A stretch of 38,399 nt of DNA from Bacteroidota bacterium (GTDB lineage: Bacteria; Bacteroidota; Bacteroidia; Bacteroidales; M50B96): assembly GCA_024762835.1 (NCBI GenBank), contig JANTGP010000007.1, positions 1 through 38,399 on the forward strand. The letters are read 5' to 3'. The translations under genes and the position numbers were made by a program. The notes beneath the pieces are model-generated. The model saw only the letters and a list, made by a program, of their open reading frames with translations, searched no databases and was not told the origin of the DNA. Below, one piece after another: positions 8,489 to 20,900 of the stretch; position 1 is the stretch's first letter; every line of letters begins with the position of its first letter.

Positions 8489-8908
8489 ATGAAAACAACA
8501 ATTGATATTGATTGGATTGGAAAAATGGCCTTTGAAGGAAAGCCTAACGGTCATAAAATAGTATTTGATGCTGAAGGAAATGTAGGTGGCGAAGATCAAG
8601 GCCCCAGGCCTAAGCAATTCATGTTATACGCTTTAGCAGGTTGTACAGGAATGGATGTAGTTTCGATTTTAAAAAAGATGCGCGTTGATATTATGAAATT
8701 TACTGTATCTGTTGATGGTTATCTTACCGAAGAACATCCAAAGCATTATTACAAAATGCACGTAAAATATAACTTTACCGGTAAGGATCTTCCAATGGAT
8801 AAGCTTAAAAAAGCAGTTTCTTTATCAGAAGACAGATACTGCGGTGTTAGCGAGGTTTATAAAAAAGCCTTAGAGCTTACTTCGGAGATTATTGTTAACG
8901 AAGAATAA
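8489..8908 (+). CDS. OsmC family peroxide/thiol protein
   Basis: 139-residue OsmC/Ohr-fold protein. The two redox cysteines typical of the superfamily are visible: Cys52 in LAGCTGMDVVSIL on the long central helix and Cys118 in DRYCGVSEVY. Members reduce organic hydroperoxides with thiol donors. This protein lacks the Ohr-specific N-terminal block and is closer to the YhfA-like subgroup, whose substrates are unclear. It lies downstream of the CoA-binding gene; the pairing beside a cysteine-rich Crp/Fnr regulator hints at a small redox-response unit, which is inference. Confidence 0.92.
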   Translation: MKTTIDIDWIGKMAFEGKPNGHKIVFDAEGNVGGEDQGPRPKQFMLYALAGCTGMDVVSILKKMRVDIMKFTVSVDGYLTEEHPKHYYKMHVKYNFTGKDLPMDKLKKAVSLSEDRYCGVSEVYKKALELTSEIIVNEE

Positions 8909-8930
8909 AGATAATTTGATAAACTTGTAT

Positions 8931-8961
8931 TTGCAATAAAAAACATGTTTGATATATTTGC
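8931..8961 (+). promoter_or_regulatory. Bacteroidota promoter of tRNA-Val
   Basis: TTG at 8931-8933, 19 bases, then TATATTTG at 8953-8960: an exact fit to TTG-N19-TAnnTTTG. The tRNA starts 11 bases after the -7 box. Confidence 0.8.
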
Positions 8962-8971
8962 AAATACAAAA

Positions 8972-9046
8972 GGGCATTTAACTCAGTTGGTTTAGAGTGT
9001 TACCTTGACAGGGTAGAAGTCACTGGTTCGAATCCAGTAATGCCCA
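8972..9046 (+). tRNA. tRNA-Val (GAC)
   Basis: The cloverleaf folds completely. Acceptor GGGCATT (8972-8978) pairs with AATGCCC (9039-9045), and the discriminator is A9046. The D-stem is ACTC/GAGT. The anticodon stem closes a TTGACAG loop with anticodon GAC at 9007-9009. The T-arm is ACTGG-TTCGAAT-CCAGT. CCA is not encoded. Confidence 0.96.
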
Positions 9047-9054
9047 CATAAAAG

Positions 9055-9093
9055 ACCTGTTAGTAGTTTTGCTATTAACAGGTTTTGTTTTTA
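9055..9093 (+). terminator. Terminator after tRNA-Val
   Basis: The stem ACCTGTTAGTAG (9055-9066) pairs with CTATTAACAGGT (9072-9083) over 12 positions, with one wobble and a 5-base loop, and is followed by a T-rich tail. Confidence 0.9.
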
Positions 9094-9235
9094 TTACATG
9101 AAGTTAAAGTGAAATTCACATTTTATTAAAAGATGTTATAAGTTTATTCTGTTGGGTTTTTAATGTTTTATTTAAAAGACTAAATAATACTTGTATTTAT
9201 TCCGTTAAGAATTAGCAAACAACTATACAAAAGTT

Positions 9236-9244
9236 TACTTTTGC
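9236..9244 (+). promoter_or_regulatory. -7 element TACTTTTGC ahead of the M28/QC gene
   Basis: TACTTTTGC matches TAnnTTTG 36 bases before the start codon of the M28 lipoprotein. The sequence between the tRNA terminator and this box (9094-9235) shows nothing else. Confidence 0.6.
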
Positions 9245-9280
9245 AATATATCAATAAAGAATTTATTTGCTTAAACTATA

Positions 9281-10282
9281 ATGAAAAAGATAATCCCTTT
9301 AATTTCTGTTCTTGTGCTATTATTTCTGATTTCATGTACTGAAAACAAAAAATCACAAGAGTTAAGACCAAAGACCGGCAAAGTTGAGCCTAAGATAAAT
9401 ATCCCCGATTTTAATAGCGATTCGGCTTATGTGTATACTGAAAAACAAGTTGATTTCGGGCCTCGTGTTCCAAATACCAAGGCACATGAAAAGTGTGCAA
9501 TTTACTTAAAAGATAAAATGGAATCTCTTGGGGCAAAAGTCATTGTTCAAAAAGCAAAAGTAAGAGCATACAATGGTAAATGGCTCAATATTCAGAATAT
9601 TATCTCAAGCTATTATCCTGATAAAAAAGACAGGCTACTATTGTTTGCCCATTGGGATAGCAGGCCGGTTGCCGATCATTGTGATGACCCTTCACGCAGA
9701 AGTGAACCTATTCTTGGAGCGAATGACGGAGCAAGTGCAGTTGCTGTATTAATGGAATTGGGAAGGTTGCTTATGAAAAATGAACCTAATCTTGGGGTGG
9801 ACTTAATATTTTTTGATGCAGAAGATTATGGCACACCCGATAACTTAGACCTACCTTCTGATCCTGATTCATGGTGCCTTGGATCTCAGTATTGGGCAGC
9901 TAATTTGCATGAGTTCGGGTACTTCCCTCGTTATGGGATTTTGCTTGATATGATTGGTGCAAAAAATGCAATGTTTTATAAAGAAGGTGTTTCAAATTAT
10001 TTTGCCCCATCTATTGTTCGAAAAGTATGGACTACTGCTGAAAAGATTGGCTATTCAAATTATTTTGTTGATGCCGAGGGTGGACAAATTACAGATGATC
10101 ATTTATATGTAAATAAAATAGCCGGAATACCTAGTATTGATATAATACAAAACGACCCGTCAACAGACTCTCATTTTGGTGCGTATTGGCACACTCATAA
10201 CGACAATATGGATGTTATCGATAAAAATACATTGAAAGCTGTAGGTCAGACATTAATAACGGTTATTTTTAATGAGAAATAA
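9281..10282 (+). CDS. M28 metallopeptidase-fold lipoprotein, probable glutaminyl-peptide cyclotransferase
   Basis: 333-residue lipoprotein: signal peptide II ending LLFLISC with lipobox Cys19, so it is anchored at the outer face of the inner membrane or in the outer membrane. The M28/QC zinc site is visible as LLFAHWDSRPV, GANDGAS (Asp149), FFDAEDYG (Glu181, Asp182) and AYWHTHNDNMD (His304 or His306). Single-zinc glutaminyl cyclases of Bacteroidota share exactly these blocks, and they convert N-terminal Gln of exported proteins to pyroglutamate. An aminopeptidase function cannot be excluded without structural comparison. The following gene starts 9 bases after its stop and encodes an exported protein whose predicted mature N-terminus is Gln. 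Confidence 0.87.
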   Translation: MKKIIPLISVLVLLFLISCTENKKSQELRPKTGKVEPKINIPDFNSDSAYVYTEKQVDFGPRVPNTKAHEKCAIYLKDKMESLGAKVIVQKAKVRAYNGKWLNIQNIISSYYPDKKDRLLLFAHWDSRPVADHCDDPSRRSEPILGANDGASAVAVLMELGRLLMKNEPNLGVDLIFFDAEDYGTPDNLDLPSDPDSWCLGSQYWAANLHEFGYFPRYGILLDMIGAKNAMFYKEGVSNYFAPSIVRKVWTTAEKIGYSNYFVDAEGGQITDDHLYVNKIAGIPSIDIIQNDPSTDSHFGAYWHTHNDNMDVIDKNTLKAVGQTLITVIFNEK

Positions 10283-10291
10283 ATTAACAGA

Positions 10292-11077
10292 ATGAAATCA
10301 TTTGTATTCGTTTTATTGCTTGGTATTGTTTCTTTTCAGAGCAGAACGGATGTTATCTCTGATATGAAACTCCCTTTCAATGCTGATTATTTTCAAATAG
10401 ATAATCTTGGAAATATTTATATAGTAAAGGAAGCCCGTTTAGTAAAAATATTTTCTTCCAGTAAAGAGAAAATTGAATATAGCAATTATGTTTTAGGAAA
10501 TATCTCATCAATAGATGTGAGTAACCCGCTCCGTTTATTATTGTATTATCACGATGCGAACCAGTTCCTTTTCTTAAACAATAAACTTTCAGAGCTGTCG
10601 AGTCCTGTTCTGTTAGATGATGCAGACGTTTATAACTCACAATTAATGTGCAATTCAACCGGAAACAGAATTTGGGTTTATGATAGCCAAAACATGCAAT
10701 TGTTGCAATTCAATGACAAGATGGAATTAACTGAAAAAGGAACTCCATTAAACAGGATACTTGATGATATTGATGTTGCAAATATATTATTTGAAAGAAA
10801 TGAGTTTGTATATCTGAATATTCCGGAAACGGGAGTTTTGGTTTTTGATAGTTTTGGAGCTTATTATAAAACTTTCCCTGAAAAGGGAATTAATTCTTTT
10901 CAGGTGTTTGGAGATTCCTATTATTATCAAATAGATAACAAGTATTTTTATTTTGATAAAAACACTTTTGAAAGCAAAGAAATAGAACACTTAAATAGTG
11001 ATAGTATTAAGCAAATCATAAGATTTAATAATAAACTCTATTTATTAAAGGGTAAGGTGATAGAGATTAACACATAA
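10292..11077 (+). CDS. Exported protein of unknown function, propeller-like
   Basis: 261 residues. A signal peptide MKSFVFVLLLGIVSF is followed by Gln16 at the likely cleavage point. I do not recognise a family. The rest alternates short beta-strand pairs with aromatic and acidic turns (NLGNIYIVKEARLVKIF, NRIWVYDSQNMQLLQFND, FVYLNIPETGVLVFDSFG, NKYFYFDKNTFESKEIE), the pattern of a beta-propeller of about six blades. There is no sorting domain or membrane anchor. It lies 9 bases after the M28/QC gene, so cotranscription is likely and it may be a partner of that enzyme or simply another periplasmic protein. Confidence 0.72.
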   Translation: MKSFVFVLLLGIVSFQSRTDVISDMKLPFNADYFQIDNLGNIYIVKEARLVKIFSSSKEKIEYSNYVLGNISSIDVSNPLRLLLYYHDANQFLFLNNKLSELSSPVLLDDADVYNSQLMCNSTGNRIWVYDSQNMQLLQFNDKMELTEKGTPLNRILDDIDVANILFERNEFVYLNIPETGVLVFDSFGAYYKTFPEKGINSFQVFGDSYYYQIDNKYFYFDKNTFESKEIEHLNSDSIKQIIRFNNKLYLLKGKVIEINT

Positions 11078-11083
11078 TAAAGA

Positions 11084-11776
11084 TTACAACTCCAATCTAA
11101 TATCAAATTTATCATAAACAAAAACACTCCGTATTGAAGAGCCTTCTCGAAGGTTTATATCAGCTGTTCCATATGTCTCTCGTCCTAACTCAATTGCTAA
11201 TTGCCAGTAATCCATTGTTGCATTAAAGAAAGTTGAGGGTATTGTGTAAGAGCCATCATCGCTTATTTCCGTACTTAGCATTGATGTCCATTGCTCGTTA
11301 TGATTTGGTCTAATCCAGATTTTTAATAACATTTTCTGGTCAATATCTCCTGCATCCCATAAAATATCAACATCCTCACCAATTTGTATTATTGATGGAA
11401 TCTTAACATTCGCAAATTCTATCGGAGTTGTTATAGTTGAAACAGCAGTAATATTATCAGGAAATCGAATCTCAAATGAATAATTGGTTTCAGAGCCGAT
11501 ACTAAACAAAGTTTGTAATTCGTAGGCATTTATTCCCATATTAAATGCTAAAGGCATACCATTAAGAAATATTTGACCATTGGGGAAATCGGTAAACTCG
11601 TTATTCAAATTCTTTAATGAGACAATTATCTTTTGAGCTATTGAATCACCAAAGCTTTTATCAATTGACATAAATGCAGTTACTTCGTCAGGTTTAGTAA
11701 TAGTAATTTCTTCCTCTCTTATGCAGGATGTAAAAAGAATTAACATTGAAATAATCGAAATATAAAAAGTTCTCAT
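11084..11776 (-). CDS. Lipoprotein of unknown function (DUF4249-like)
   Basis: 230-residue lipoprotein with signal peptide ending MLILFTSC (lipobox Cys18), followed by acidic residues REEEI. The body is beta-rich and Ig-like (YSFEIRFPDNITAVSTITTP is typical of the Bacteroidota DUF4249 lipoproteins), but it is shorter than most members of that family and the assignment is tentative. It converges with the gene ending at 11077, with only 6 bases between stops and no hairpin between them. The giant T9SS gene ends upstream of it on the same strand, separated by a terminator. Confidence 0.7.
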   Translation of the reverse strand: MRTFYISIISMLILFTSCIREEEITITKPDEVTAFMSIDKSFGDSIAQKIIVSLKNLNNEFTDFPNGQIFLNGMPLAFNMGINAYELQTLFSIGSETNYSFEIRFPDNITAVSTITTPIEFANVKIPSIIQIGEDVDILWDAGDIDQKMLLKIWIRPNHNEQWTSMLSTEISDDGSYTIPSTFFNATMDYWQLAIELGRETYGTADINLREGSSIRSVFVYDKFDIRLEL

Positions 11777-11836
11777 TTTATTTAAGCATTAAATTACGAG
11801 TAGCTAAAATACTTTAAAAAGTAGTTTTAGCAAATT

Positions 11837-11872
11837 AAAAATAGCCATGTGAATTTCACATGGCTATTTTTA
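11837..11872 (-). terminator. Terminator of the giant T9SS gene
   Basis: A perfect 13-base stem, ATAGCCATGTGAA (11841-11853) with TTCACATGGCTAT (11855-11867), is flanked by A-runs and T-runs. On the minus strand it lies about 40 bases after the stop of the 12.5-kb gene. Confidence 0.92.
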
Positions 11873-11908
11873 AAATATATCCGGTTAAGGATATGTGTAA
11901 TAATTATC

Positions 11909-14900
11909 TTATCTGTTTAGATTCATCACTTTTGTTGCAACAAAATCGTCAGTTACTATTTTATAAAAATAGTTTCCTGAAGGTAAACTTGAAGCATCAA
12001 ACTCAATTGTGTGTTTACCACTTATATATTGATCAGACACAAGTTCTTCAACAAGGTCACCAATTAAGTTATAAACAGCAAGTTGAACATGGCAATCTTT
12101 TGGCAGATAGAAACTGATATTTGTTTTTCCGGTAAAAGGATTTGGCATATTCTGATAAAGAACAAATTGATCATCTCCAATTCCTGCCAATGAAAGTTTT
12201 TTAACAATACTTATTGCATTTGTCTCAAACTGATCGTTGCCTTGCTTCCAGCTTTCAACTACGATATCCTCCTCAATTCCGGTTGTGTTATGCCATAATT
12301 TAAGAGAATAAATAGTGGCTTTGGCTGATTCTGTATCCTTTAGAATTTCATTACCCCAAATAGTAATTGCAGTAAAATCATCGCGATAAACAGAACTACC
12401 AATTAATTTTCCATTAGAGTCGAATACACCAATTTCATCACCATTCTCAGGTTTTGTATTCCATGCATCTTCAGGAATTCCAAGTGTCATATTATTACCG
12501 GTATTTATAATTTCGGTATAATTTTGAGGGTAATAGTTCTCATCATAACTCTTAGCAGAACTTGAAGTGTTTGCCGGATATGTATATGTCTGTGTACTAT
12601 TCATTTTTAATTGATAACCTTGTCCGGGTATCATATTTATAATAGTATTCAGACCGTAATATGGCCAGTAAACAAGTCCGTTACCACTTTTCACAATCTC
12701 AACAGGACCTGTTGTAAACATTGGCGCCGTAATAGGAGCAAACATATCTGCAATTGGAGCAGGGCTTGTCCTTAAGTAACCAATAATACTCCAGCCTGAG
12801 TTAAATGTAAGAGGAGTAAGTTCAGGTGGAACAATTAATCCAACTACATTGAAAGCAGTATCAGGACCATTAATCTTAATCTGATAACCTTCGCCAATAA
12901 CAACATTAACGATTGTATTAAGACCGTAGAATGGCCAGTATACTAGACCACTTCCACTCTTCACAATTTCAACAGGACCAGGTGTAAACATTGGAGCTGT
13001 AATTGGATCTAGAATGTCATCAATTGCAGGGTTAACAGGATCAATATATGTAGACCATATACTCCAACCTGAAACACAAGGTACATTTTGAGATACTATT
13101 GAGAATGCTTCAAGAGGATTTATTCCACTTAATCCATTTATCACAAAGTTACCTGCATCAGGATAAGATGGAAGATATGTTGCATTTCCTCCGAACTCAA
13201 CACCTAAAGCTGCATCATAAACTCTCCAATGGAATACTTCGTTTGGAGCAAAACCATTATTTTGTCCTGCATCAGAACCATATGCAATTACAGATGTTTC
13301 CATACCTGACCAGTAAGCCCATCCACCACATTCTAATGTTTGGGTTGTTTGGTTCAGATAAAATACACCAACATAACTACCTGGTGATAATGGCGAACCA
13401 TCTAAAAGAATTACAGCACTTTGAGGAATTACAATTTCATGAGAAACGGCAGTTTGTGTAACTTCCCATCCTGAAGGAGGAGGAAGAGTATTTAAAGTAT
13501 CAACTGCTTCTGTAGAACAAACATTTGCATCGGTAACCGTAAGAGTATAAACACCTGCATAAGCATTTGTAATATCTTCGGTTGCAGCATTGTTAGACCA
13601 ATGATATACATAAGGTGTAACACCGCCTGTTATTGTTGCATCTATTGCTCCGTCACCTGCTCCTAGAATTGTCGGGTCGGTTCCTGCAAGTGAAACAATT
13701 AACTCAGAAGGTTGTGTTATTTCTAATGATTCAACTTGAGTTAGTCCACCGGCGTCAGTAACAGTTAATTCATAAATGCCCGCTGTTAAATTAGAAATAT
13801 TCGGGGTTGTTTCACCGTTTGACCATAAATATGTGTAAGGCGGTGTACTTCCCGGCAATCCTATAACATCACTTGTTATTGAGCCTGTTGCTTCGCCATA
13901 ACAATTAATCATTGTTCCTGTCAGATCAACTTGCATTACAGGAACTTGTTCTCCTGTAATCTCAAGAATATAATCACCAAATGAACCACTATATCCATAA
14001 ACTTTGGCATAATAAGTTCCGGCAGATAAGAATGAGAATGTTATTTCTGAACTTTGGGTATTCGAAGAACAGCCAAAGTTATCATCATTGTATTGCATAT
14101 ATGAAGCTGCATTACAATCATTCCAAACTTCGAGTTTAGTGTCATATGTTGACCCGCATAAACTTACTACAACGTTATTTGCATCAATCGGAAGAACAAA
14201 TCTCCACCATTCAAGGTCATAGGCAAAAGCTGTACTTCCCATTACCGGTGGATCATTTAACATTAAGTAGGGGAATGCACTGGCACAAGAGTTTCCATCA
14301 CCATCCATATTCTCTACAACAGTACACAGAGTATCGTTTGGTGAATAACCATCATTTGGAACACCAACAAAAGCACATAAATCATAACTTGCATATGTTG
14401 ATATGTCAACGTTTTGGCTAAATGTGTATGTATATGTCATTCCCGGAGTGATAACAGCAGTAATTGTATCTGTTACTAAACCTGCACCATTAAGAGTATA
14501 TGAAACAGGGAAATTTGAAATGTCTAACAATCCATTGTTATATATATCAACAGTAACAGGTTCAAGACCTAGATATGAGCCGGTAACAGGTGAAACTATG
14601 TTTGCCAAGGCTCCGTCATAATCTGCATATTGAACATTAACAGTTACCGGAACTAATTGAGTTTCGCATCCACTTCCTGTTCCTGAAATGACCATATTTG
14701 GATTAGCAACACCTTTTGTATTGGTAGTTAAATTCTGCCAATCTGTTAATGTATTACTGTCATAGTTTGTTCTTGCCAAGAAGTCAGATGTGTAGTTTGT
14801 AACAGCCGGTCCGTCCCATGCCGTTGTTAAATCAACTGTAAATCCATTAATGTTTGCACTAAATGTAGCAAGTTGAGCAGGATCCCATCCCATTGAAATG

Positions 14901-17900
14901 AAATCAACAACCTCGCCCATGTCATTTACAATCATTGCCCAGCCTTTGTAATTTGATGATGAGCCAGGATTCCACAATATATTGTTTCCCCAATAATTAT
15001 CAGATGAAGAGTCAGTTTTATATTGTACTTCATTTGCCTGAAGAGTTCCTAAGTTCCAATAAATTGTGTTTACTGAATTAATATCAGAATAACTTGCACT
15101 TATAGCAACAACCCATCCGGTTGCATCAACAACACCATTTGTCATATTCTGAATCTCGATAAAGTCAGGTCCACCTAGGCTTATTTCTGTAATTGCCAAT
15201 GAAGCGCCTGAACCGTTTGCTGCAGAAATATAATACGTTGTTGTGTCAAATAATGCAGGTGTAACCATAAATGTATCAGTAAACAACTGTGTGGTATCAG
15301 AATCATACCAATAGTAAATGTTATTAGTGTCAGGATTTACAATATTTAGAGTTGTAAATTCACCCGACCAAATAGTTGCATCATTAGCAAATGGTGATGC
15401 AGGACTTACTCCTGAAACAACAATTTGATTTATAGTATCATTTTGCTGTACCGGATCAAGAGGAGAATTAATCCATGCATAAATATCAAACTCTGTATCT
15501 ATACTAACTCCTAAGTCAATCTGAGTTGTAAAAGTATAGGTATAAACATCGCCTGGATAAATAGTATCACTAATAACTTCATCAACTTGAGCTGCCATAC
15601 CTGTAGTAAAGTATGATGCTGTTATGCCTCCATAAAGAGTATCACCATTATTAGCAAATTGGATTGTAACATCTTCAAATCCATAATCACATCCATCAAC
15701 CGGAGCATCAAGAGATAATATTCCTAGCTCAAACTGAGGATCTCCGTACAGTTGAACACACGAAGTATCATTGAAGTAATTGGTGTCGCCTGTTAGGACA
15801 GTGTATGAGCATAAATCGAAATAACCACCCGGTATATTCATGCTGGGGAATGTAACAGTGTCCGATTCCAGATTAGCAAGTGCACCGGAATAATTGTAAA
15901 CAACAGGATTTATTCCATCAACAGTATAAACCACGTCCATATTAAAGATAGTATCTGTTCCAAAATTTGTAACAACAACCTCAACAGGTTCTAAAGTGTT
16001 TTCTAATAATGAGCCTGAAGGTGATAATATTTCCGATACTCCACCATCGTGTGGAATAGGAGTTGGGACAAATACTGAATAATCTTCAGTCTCACCCCAT
16101 GAATAATATCCACATGGAGTTGTTGATAAAGCAGTTCCTCCTTCCCTGAATACAACTCTCATTCCGTGAGTTCCCGGCAGGGCTGTATTAGGAACTGTAA
16201 AGCTGCTTGTTACAGTATTTGATGAGTTTGTTGCCATCGACATAAATACTTCGCTTGGCTCATCAAAGGTTCCACTATGGTCAAAATCAATATAAACCTC
16301 AACCCAACAGTTATACGGGTAAGAATATCCAGGTGGAAAATCAGTAACAACAGTTATAGGATATGTTATTCCTGGCATTAATACAGCCGGAGCAATTCCT
16401 GTAAAGTCTTGGTACATCGAACCGAATGCCGGACCAGAAAAATTATCAAGGTCACTTACAGTAAACTGTATAATTTCCTCGTAACCCGGTGAGTTTGCAC
16501 CCGAAGAACAATAAACCAATGGTTCATTTGTTACCTGGAAGGTGATTGTATCATTTGGTGAATATGCATCTCCTAACAATGAAGTGTATACTGTAAAGTT
16601 ATATATACCAAAGGTCGTTAAATCAGCATATGTATTGAAGTTATAAGTTAATACGTCACCGGGAAGAATGGTTGCGTTAATAATTTCATTCACCTGAACA
16701 CCATTATCTATTTCGTAAGTAATATTAATGTTTGAAATAGTATCGCTACCCCAGTTTTTAACATCAACTGATACAGGCTCCATTGTTAACTCAATACCTG
16801 AGGAAGGTGAGTTTTCATATAAGATACCAGCATCTATTGCAGGAATACCTGTTACAATAGCTTCAACCGGAACTAAATCGCTGGCACATCCACTACCCAT
16901 AGTATAATAAATAGTACCAAGCCATAATCTTGGTGAGAAGGTAGATCCAAAAGGATATGATTTACCAACACTATTATCAATTAATAATTCACCGTCAGTA
17001 ATATATGGTGGAGCAGATAAGGTGTAATAATTAATGCCACCTGATGTTGTAGTTATATATAAGCCATAAGTTTGACCGGCAGGTATTGTTAAACCTCCAA
17101 TAGGAAGGGGTGAAGGAACGTCAACACCATTTGAAGATATTGTTGTACTTCCAAGCAATGTCCAAGCACTTGCATTTGTTTCAAATCCAATAAATGAACC
17201 TTCCTTATACCAGACCTCCATTGTTGTGGCATTATCAATATTAACATCAAACGATTCAATTGTAATATCTGAGTTTAACGCTGTAACATCAATCATGTTA
17301 CCATCCTGACCATTGTTATTATTCCATTGAGTTGTAAATGCAATAGGATCAGTTAATGGTGAACCTGCTTGTACCCAATATGTTGTTGTGTCAAATAATG
17401 GTGGTGTAAGATAGCTGTTACCTGTGCCAATTGAATTAGCTCCAAGTGTATCAATATCAAACCAGAACAAAGAATCTGCTGAAACTGCTGTTAATAAGGC
17501 TTGATTACCATAGGAAACAGTAGCTCCGGTAGCAACCGGTGCTACCGGTACGTAAAGTGATTCTACTTCGTACATTGTTGTGTCATTATACTGAGCCGAA
17601 TCCAAAGGTAAATCAACCCATGCTACAATATTAAATGCAGTATCCATTGGGGCAAAGAGGTCAGCAGTTTGTGTAAATGTGTAATCATATATTGCACCCG
17701 GTGCTATTATTGCACTTACACTTTCTGTAACTACTGAGTTTGAGTCAACTTGGTATGATGCATTTACGCCTCCGTTAATTGTATCTGAACCCATATTCTG
17801 AATTTGAATTGTTATTGCTTCGTTAGTTGTAAGTCCGCATCCTCCAATTGGTGACGAAATTGCAATACATGAAGCATCAAATGGGTCAGGATCACTTATG

Positions 17901-20900
17901 GTAGCACCAATCATAAATCTACCAAAACTATTATTTTCGCTAGGAGAACCTGTTAAATCGGCAGTATAATATGAGCCGGCACGTGCAGGATCTTCTTCTT
18001 GTACACCAAGAGGATAATAACCTGTTGAGCCCGCAACTTGTGCAATTCCAACAAATAGATCAGCATTCGCTGTTGTTGTTTGTCCGGTCATTAATATTGG
18101 GAAATTAACATAAGTACCTGTGTCTGCTGCCGTTAATATATAATTGTCAGATGTAGACAGGATTGTTCCTGCAGAATCTAAAACAACGGCATAAACAGTC
18201 TGTCCAATGGTTGAGCTTCCTGTAATATATGCATTTACATTAGATATTACTTTTAAGCCATTAATATAATACTTTACAAGGAATAATCCTTCACCTGTAT
18301 TGTAACCTAAACTTATGCTTGCTTCTGTTGTATCAGCAATGTTATATGTGTTTGTTGTAACTTCTTGTGCATAGAATCCACTGTTATTTGTATTGTTATC
18401 ATCAGCAGGAATTGTTACTTCAACATTATCAAATCCTAAATTAGCAGGTGTAAAAGGTGCAAAATAAATAGTATCAATACCATAAGAAGGAAGTAAAGGA
18501 ATGGTTACTACATCTGTAAATGTATTTGCACCTGTAATGTTTAAGGTAACAGGAAGATTTACTTGATCAGTGGTTCCCCAGTTGCTTACAACAGCAGAAA
18601 CAACATGATTATCGCCTACACCCAATGGTAGTTGACCATATGAATAAACAATATCAATTGCTGCTTCATTTGCCAGTGGTTCAATAAATAAGACATCATC
18701 AAGAGCAACGTCGCCAGTATAGCTTGTACCTCTTTTAACCATAAATCTTACTCCTTGAGCATTTGAAGGAACTCCAGTAATTGCTTGTAGCCAAGGATCT
18801 GTCATTGCAGATTGTTGTTGACCTTGTAATCCCCAGAATGTTGTCCAAACACCATTCACCATAGCCTGTACAGCAAACGAATCGATGGTTGCACCATACA
18901 TATGGTACCAGAAATGCAATTCAACCCCTGATAAATCACCACATGGTGGGTATAAGTAACATTTTGCTCCGGCAGTTCCACTTGAAGCCTCTGAATACAT
19001 AAATACACCTGTGCTTGTTCCGGTGGTGTGGTCAACATTAGGTCCTGTATTTGATGACGGTGTGTTGCTTACATCAACTTGCCATCTAAAGCCTGTTAAT
19101 GGGTCAATGGTCCAGCCGTTATTTAGTGTGCCGGGTGCACCGGGAATAAATGTCTCAAAATCTTCTGTATATGGAAGGTTATTAAGGTTAACAACAGAGA
19201 TAGTAACTGGTAACATTGCATCATTCATTGCATTACCATCACCTATTACAACTGTTGTAGCATCAAAAGTATAATCGCCAGTTAGAGACATATCTAAATT
19301 GGAATCAATAAGTACATCCATAGATTCACCTGGGGCAAGATTACCGGTACTTAATACAATTGGTGCATATGTATTAGGAGCTATACCACTTAATACGGCT
19401 TGAACTGTTACAGGGGTATTTGCAAGAAATACTGTGTCTAAACCAAAGTTTGTTAATGAAACAGTGAAAATTTCAGATGAACCATAACAATAACCGCTGA
19501 TGTCGGTTGGTGAAACTAAGGCAGAAATACCTACGTCTAATGTTGCAGGTGTATACTCGTCAGCACCAATATCAGGTGTTGCAGCATCACGTAAATCACC
19601 ATCAATATCATCCGTAACTGCAGCAAGAGGAATACCTGCATTATTTAAATCAGGTGAACCTGAATGAAGGTTTGACGATGAGGTATAAGCCGGATCAACA
19701 CTTAGTACATCATTTGGATAATAATTTTGCCAATCGGTAAGTGTAGCTAAAGGAGTTGATTGTAGTTTAGCCAAATTACTACCTGTAACATATAAATTGT
19801 TGTTTGAAGATGTAAGAGCTGAACTTAAAAATACTTGCTCAGAAATATAAATTGCATACCCCCCTGCTGTGTTGGCAATAGTATTATTCATTAAACTATA
19901 TCCTGAGCCATTTGAGGAAGATACATAGAAGTATGCTCCATATGATGATGTTGAAGAACCCGTAACAATATTAACTGAGTTGTGATATATCCTTTGGTTA
20001 TTTGAATAGTAAACATATAAGCCATAAGCAGTGCCTGTTGGGCCATCGCTACTAATAAAGTTATTTGCAATTAAACCGGGTGCAGCTGTATCAGCATCGC
20101 AATAATATACTCTAATCCCGTAAAAGGTCATTCCTGCAGTATCATGAATCTTGTTTTTAGTAACAACAATAGGTCCATCATTATAATATAGATACATTGA
20201 ATAATTAGTATTACTTCCGGCTGAACTTTGACTTACAGTATTTCCGGTAATTGTAACTGCATTCTGAAAATATGAGTAGATTCCATAATAATAATAATCT
20301 TCAACAATATTATTTGAAAAGACATTACCTTCTTCAAGGTCTGAAGAACTTGCACCTCTGAAATAAATACCATAGTAACCATTTTTCAGATGGTTATTCA
20401 TTATAGTATTGAATTGGTCTAAAGAGGTGTTGCTGTATATACATGCAGCATATGAACTTGTTACACTAACACTTTGAATAACACAATTCATTATAGTATT
20501 ATAATTCGAAGAACCCTCAAAAACTAATACTCTACCGTAGCTTCCGGTTGCAGTAGATTTTAGTGTTAAGTTTTTAATTGTTACGTATTCCATACCGTTG
20601 AGCTTAAATACCCAGTTGTCGGCTGTGGCTGATGCTCCATATTGAATAATAACATCTGTACTATCACCACTAACAGATTGGAAAGTCAGAGTATTTGTTG
20701 CAGATAAACCATTTATATTTTCAAGAGTTATTTGTCCTGTATAAGTACCTGATTGAATATTTAAAATAACAGGACCACAAATGCCATGGGCAGAAATATA
20801 ATTTACAGCTGTATCAACGTTTGCGAAGTCGCCTGTTGCACCAATTGTATATGTGCCAAACACTGATGTTTGCATTCCGTAAACACTTGTTGTGTCATTC

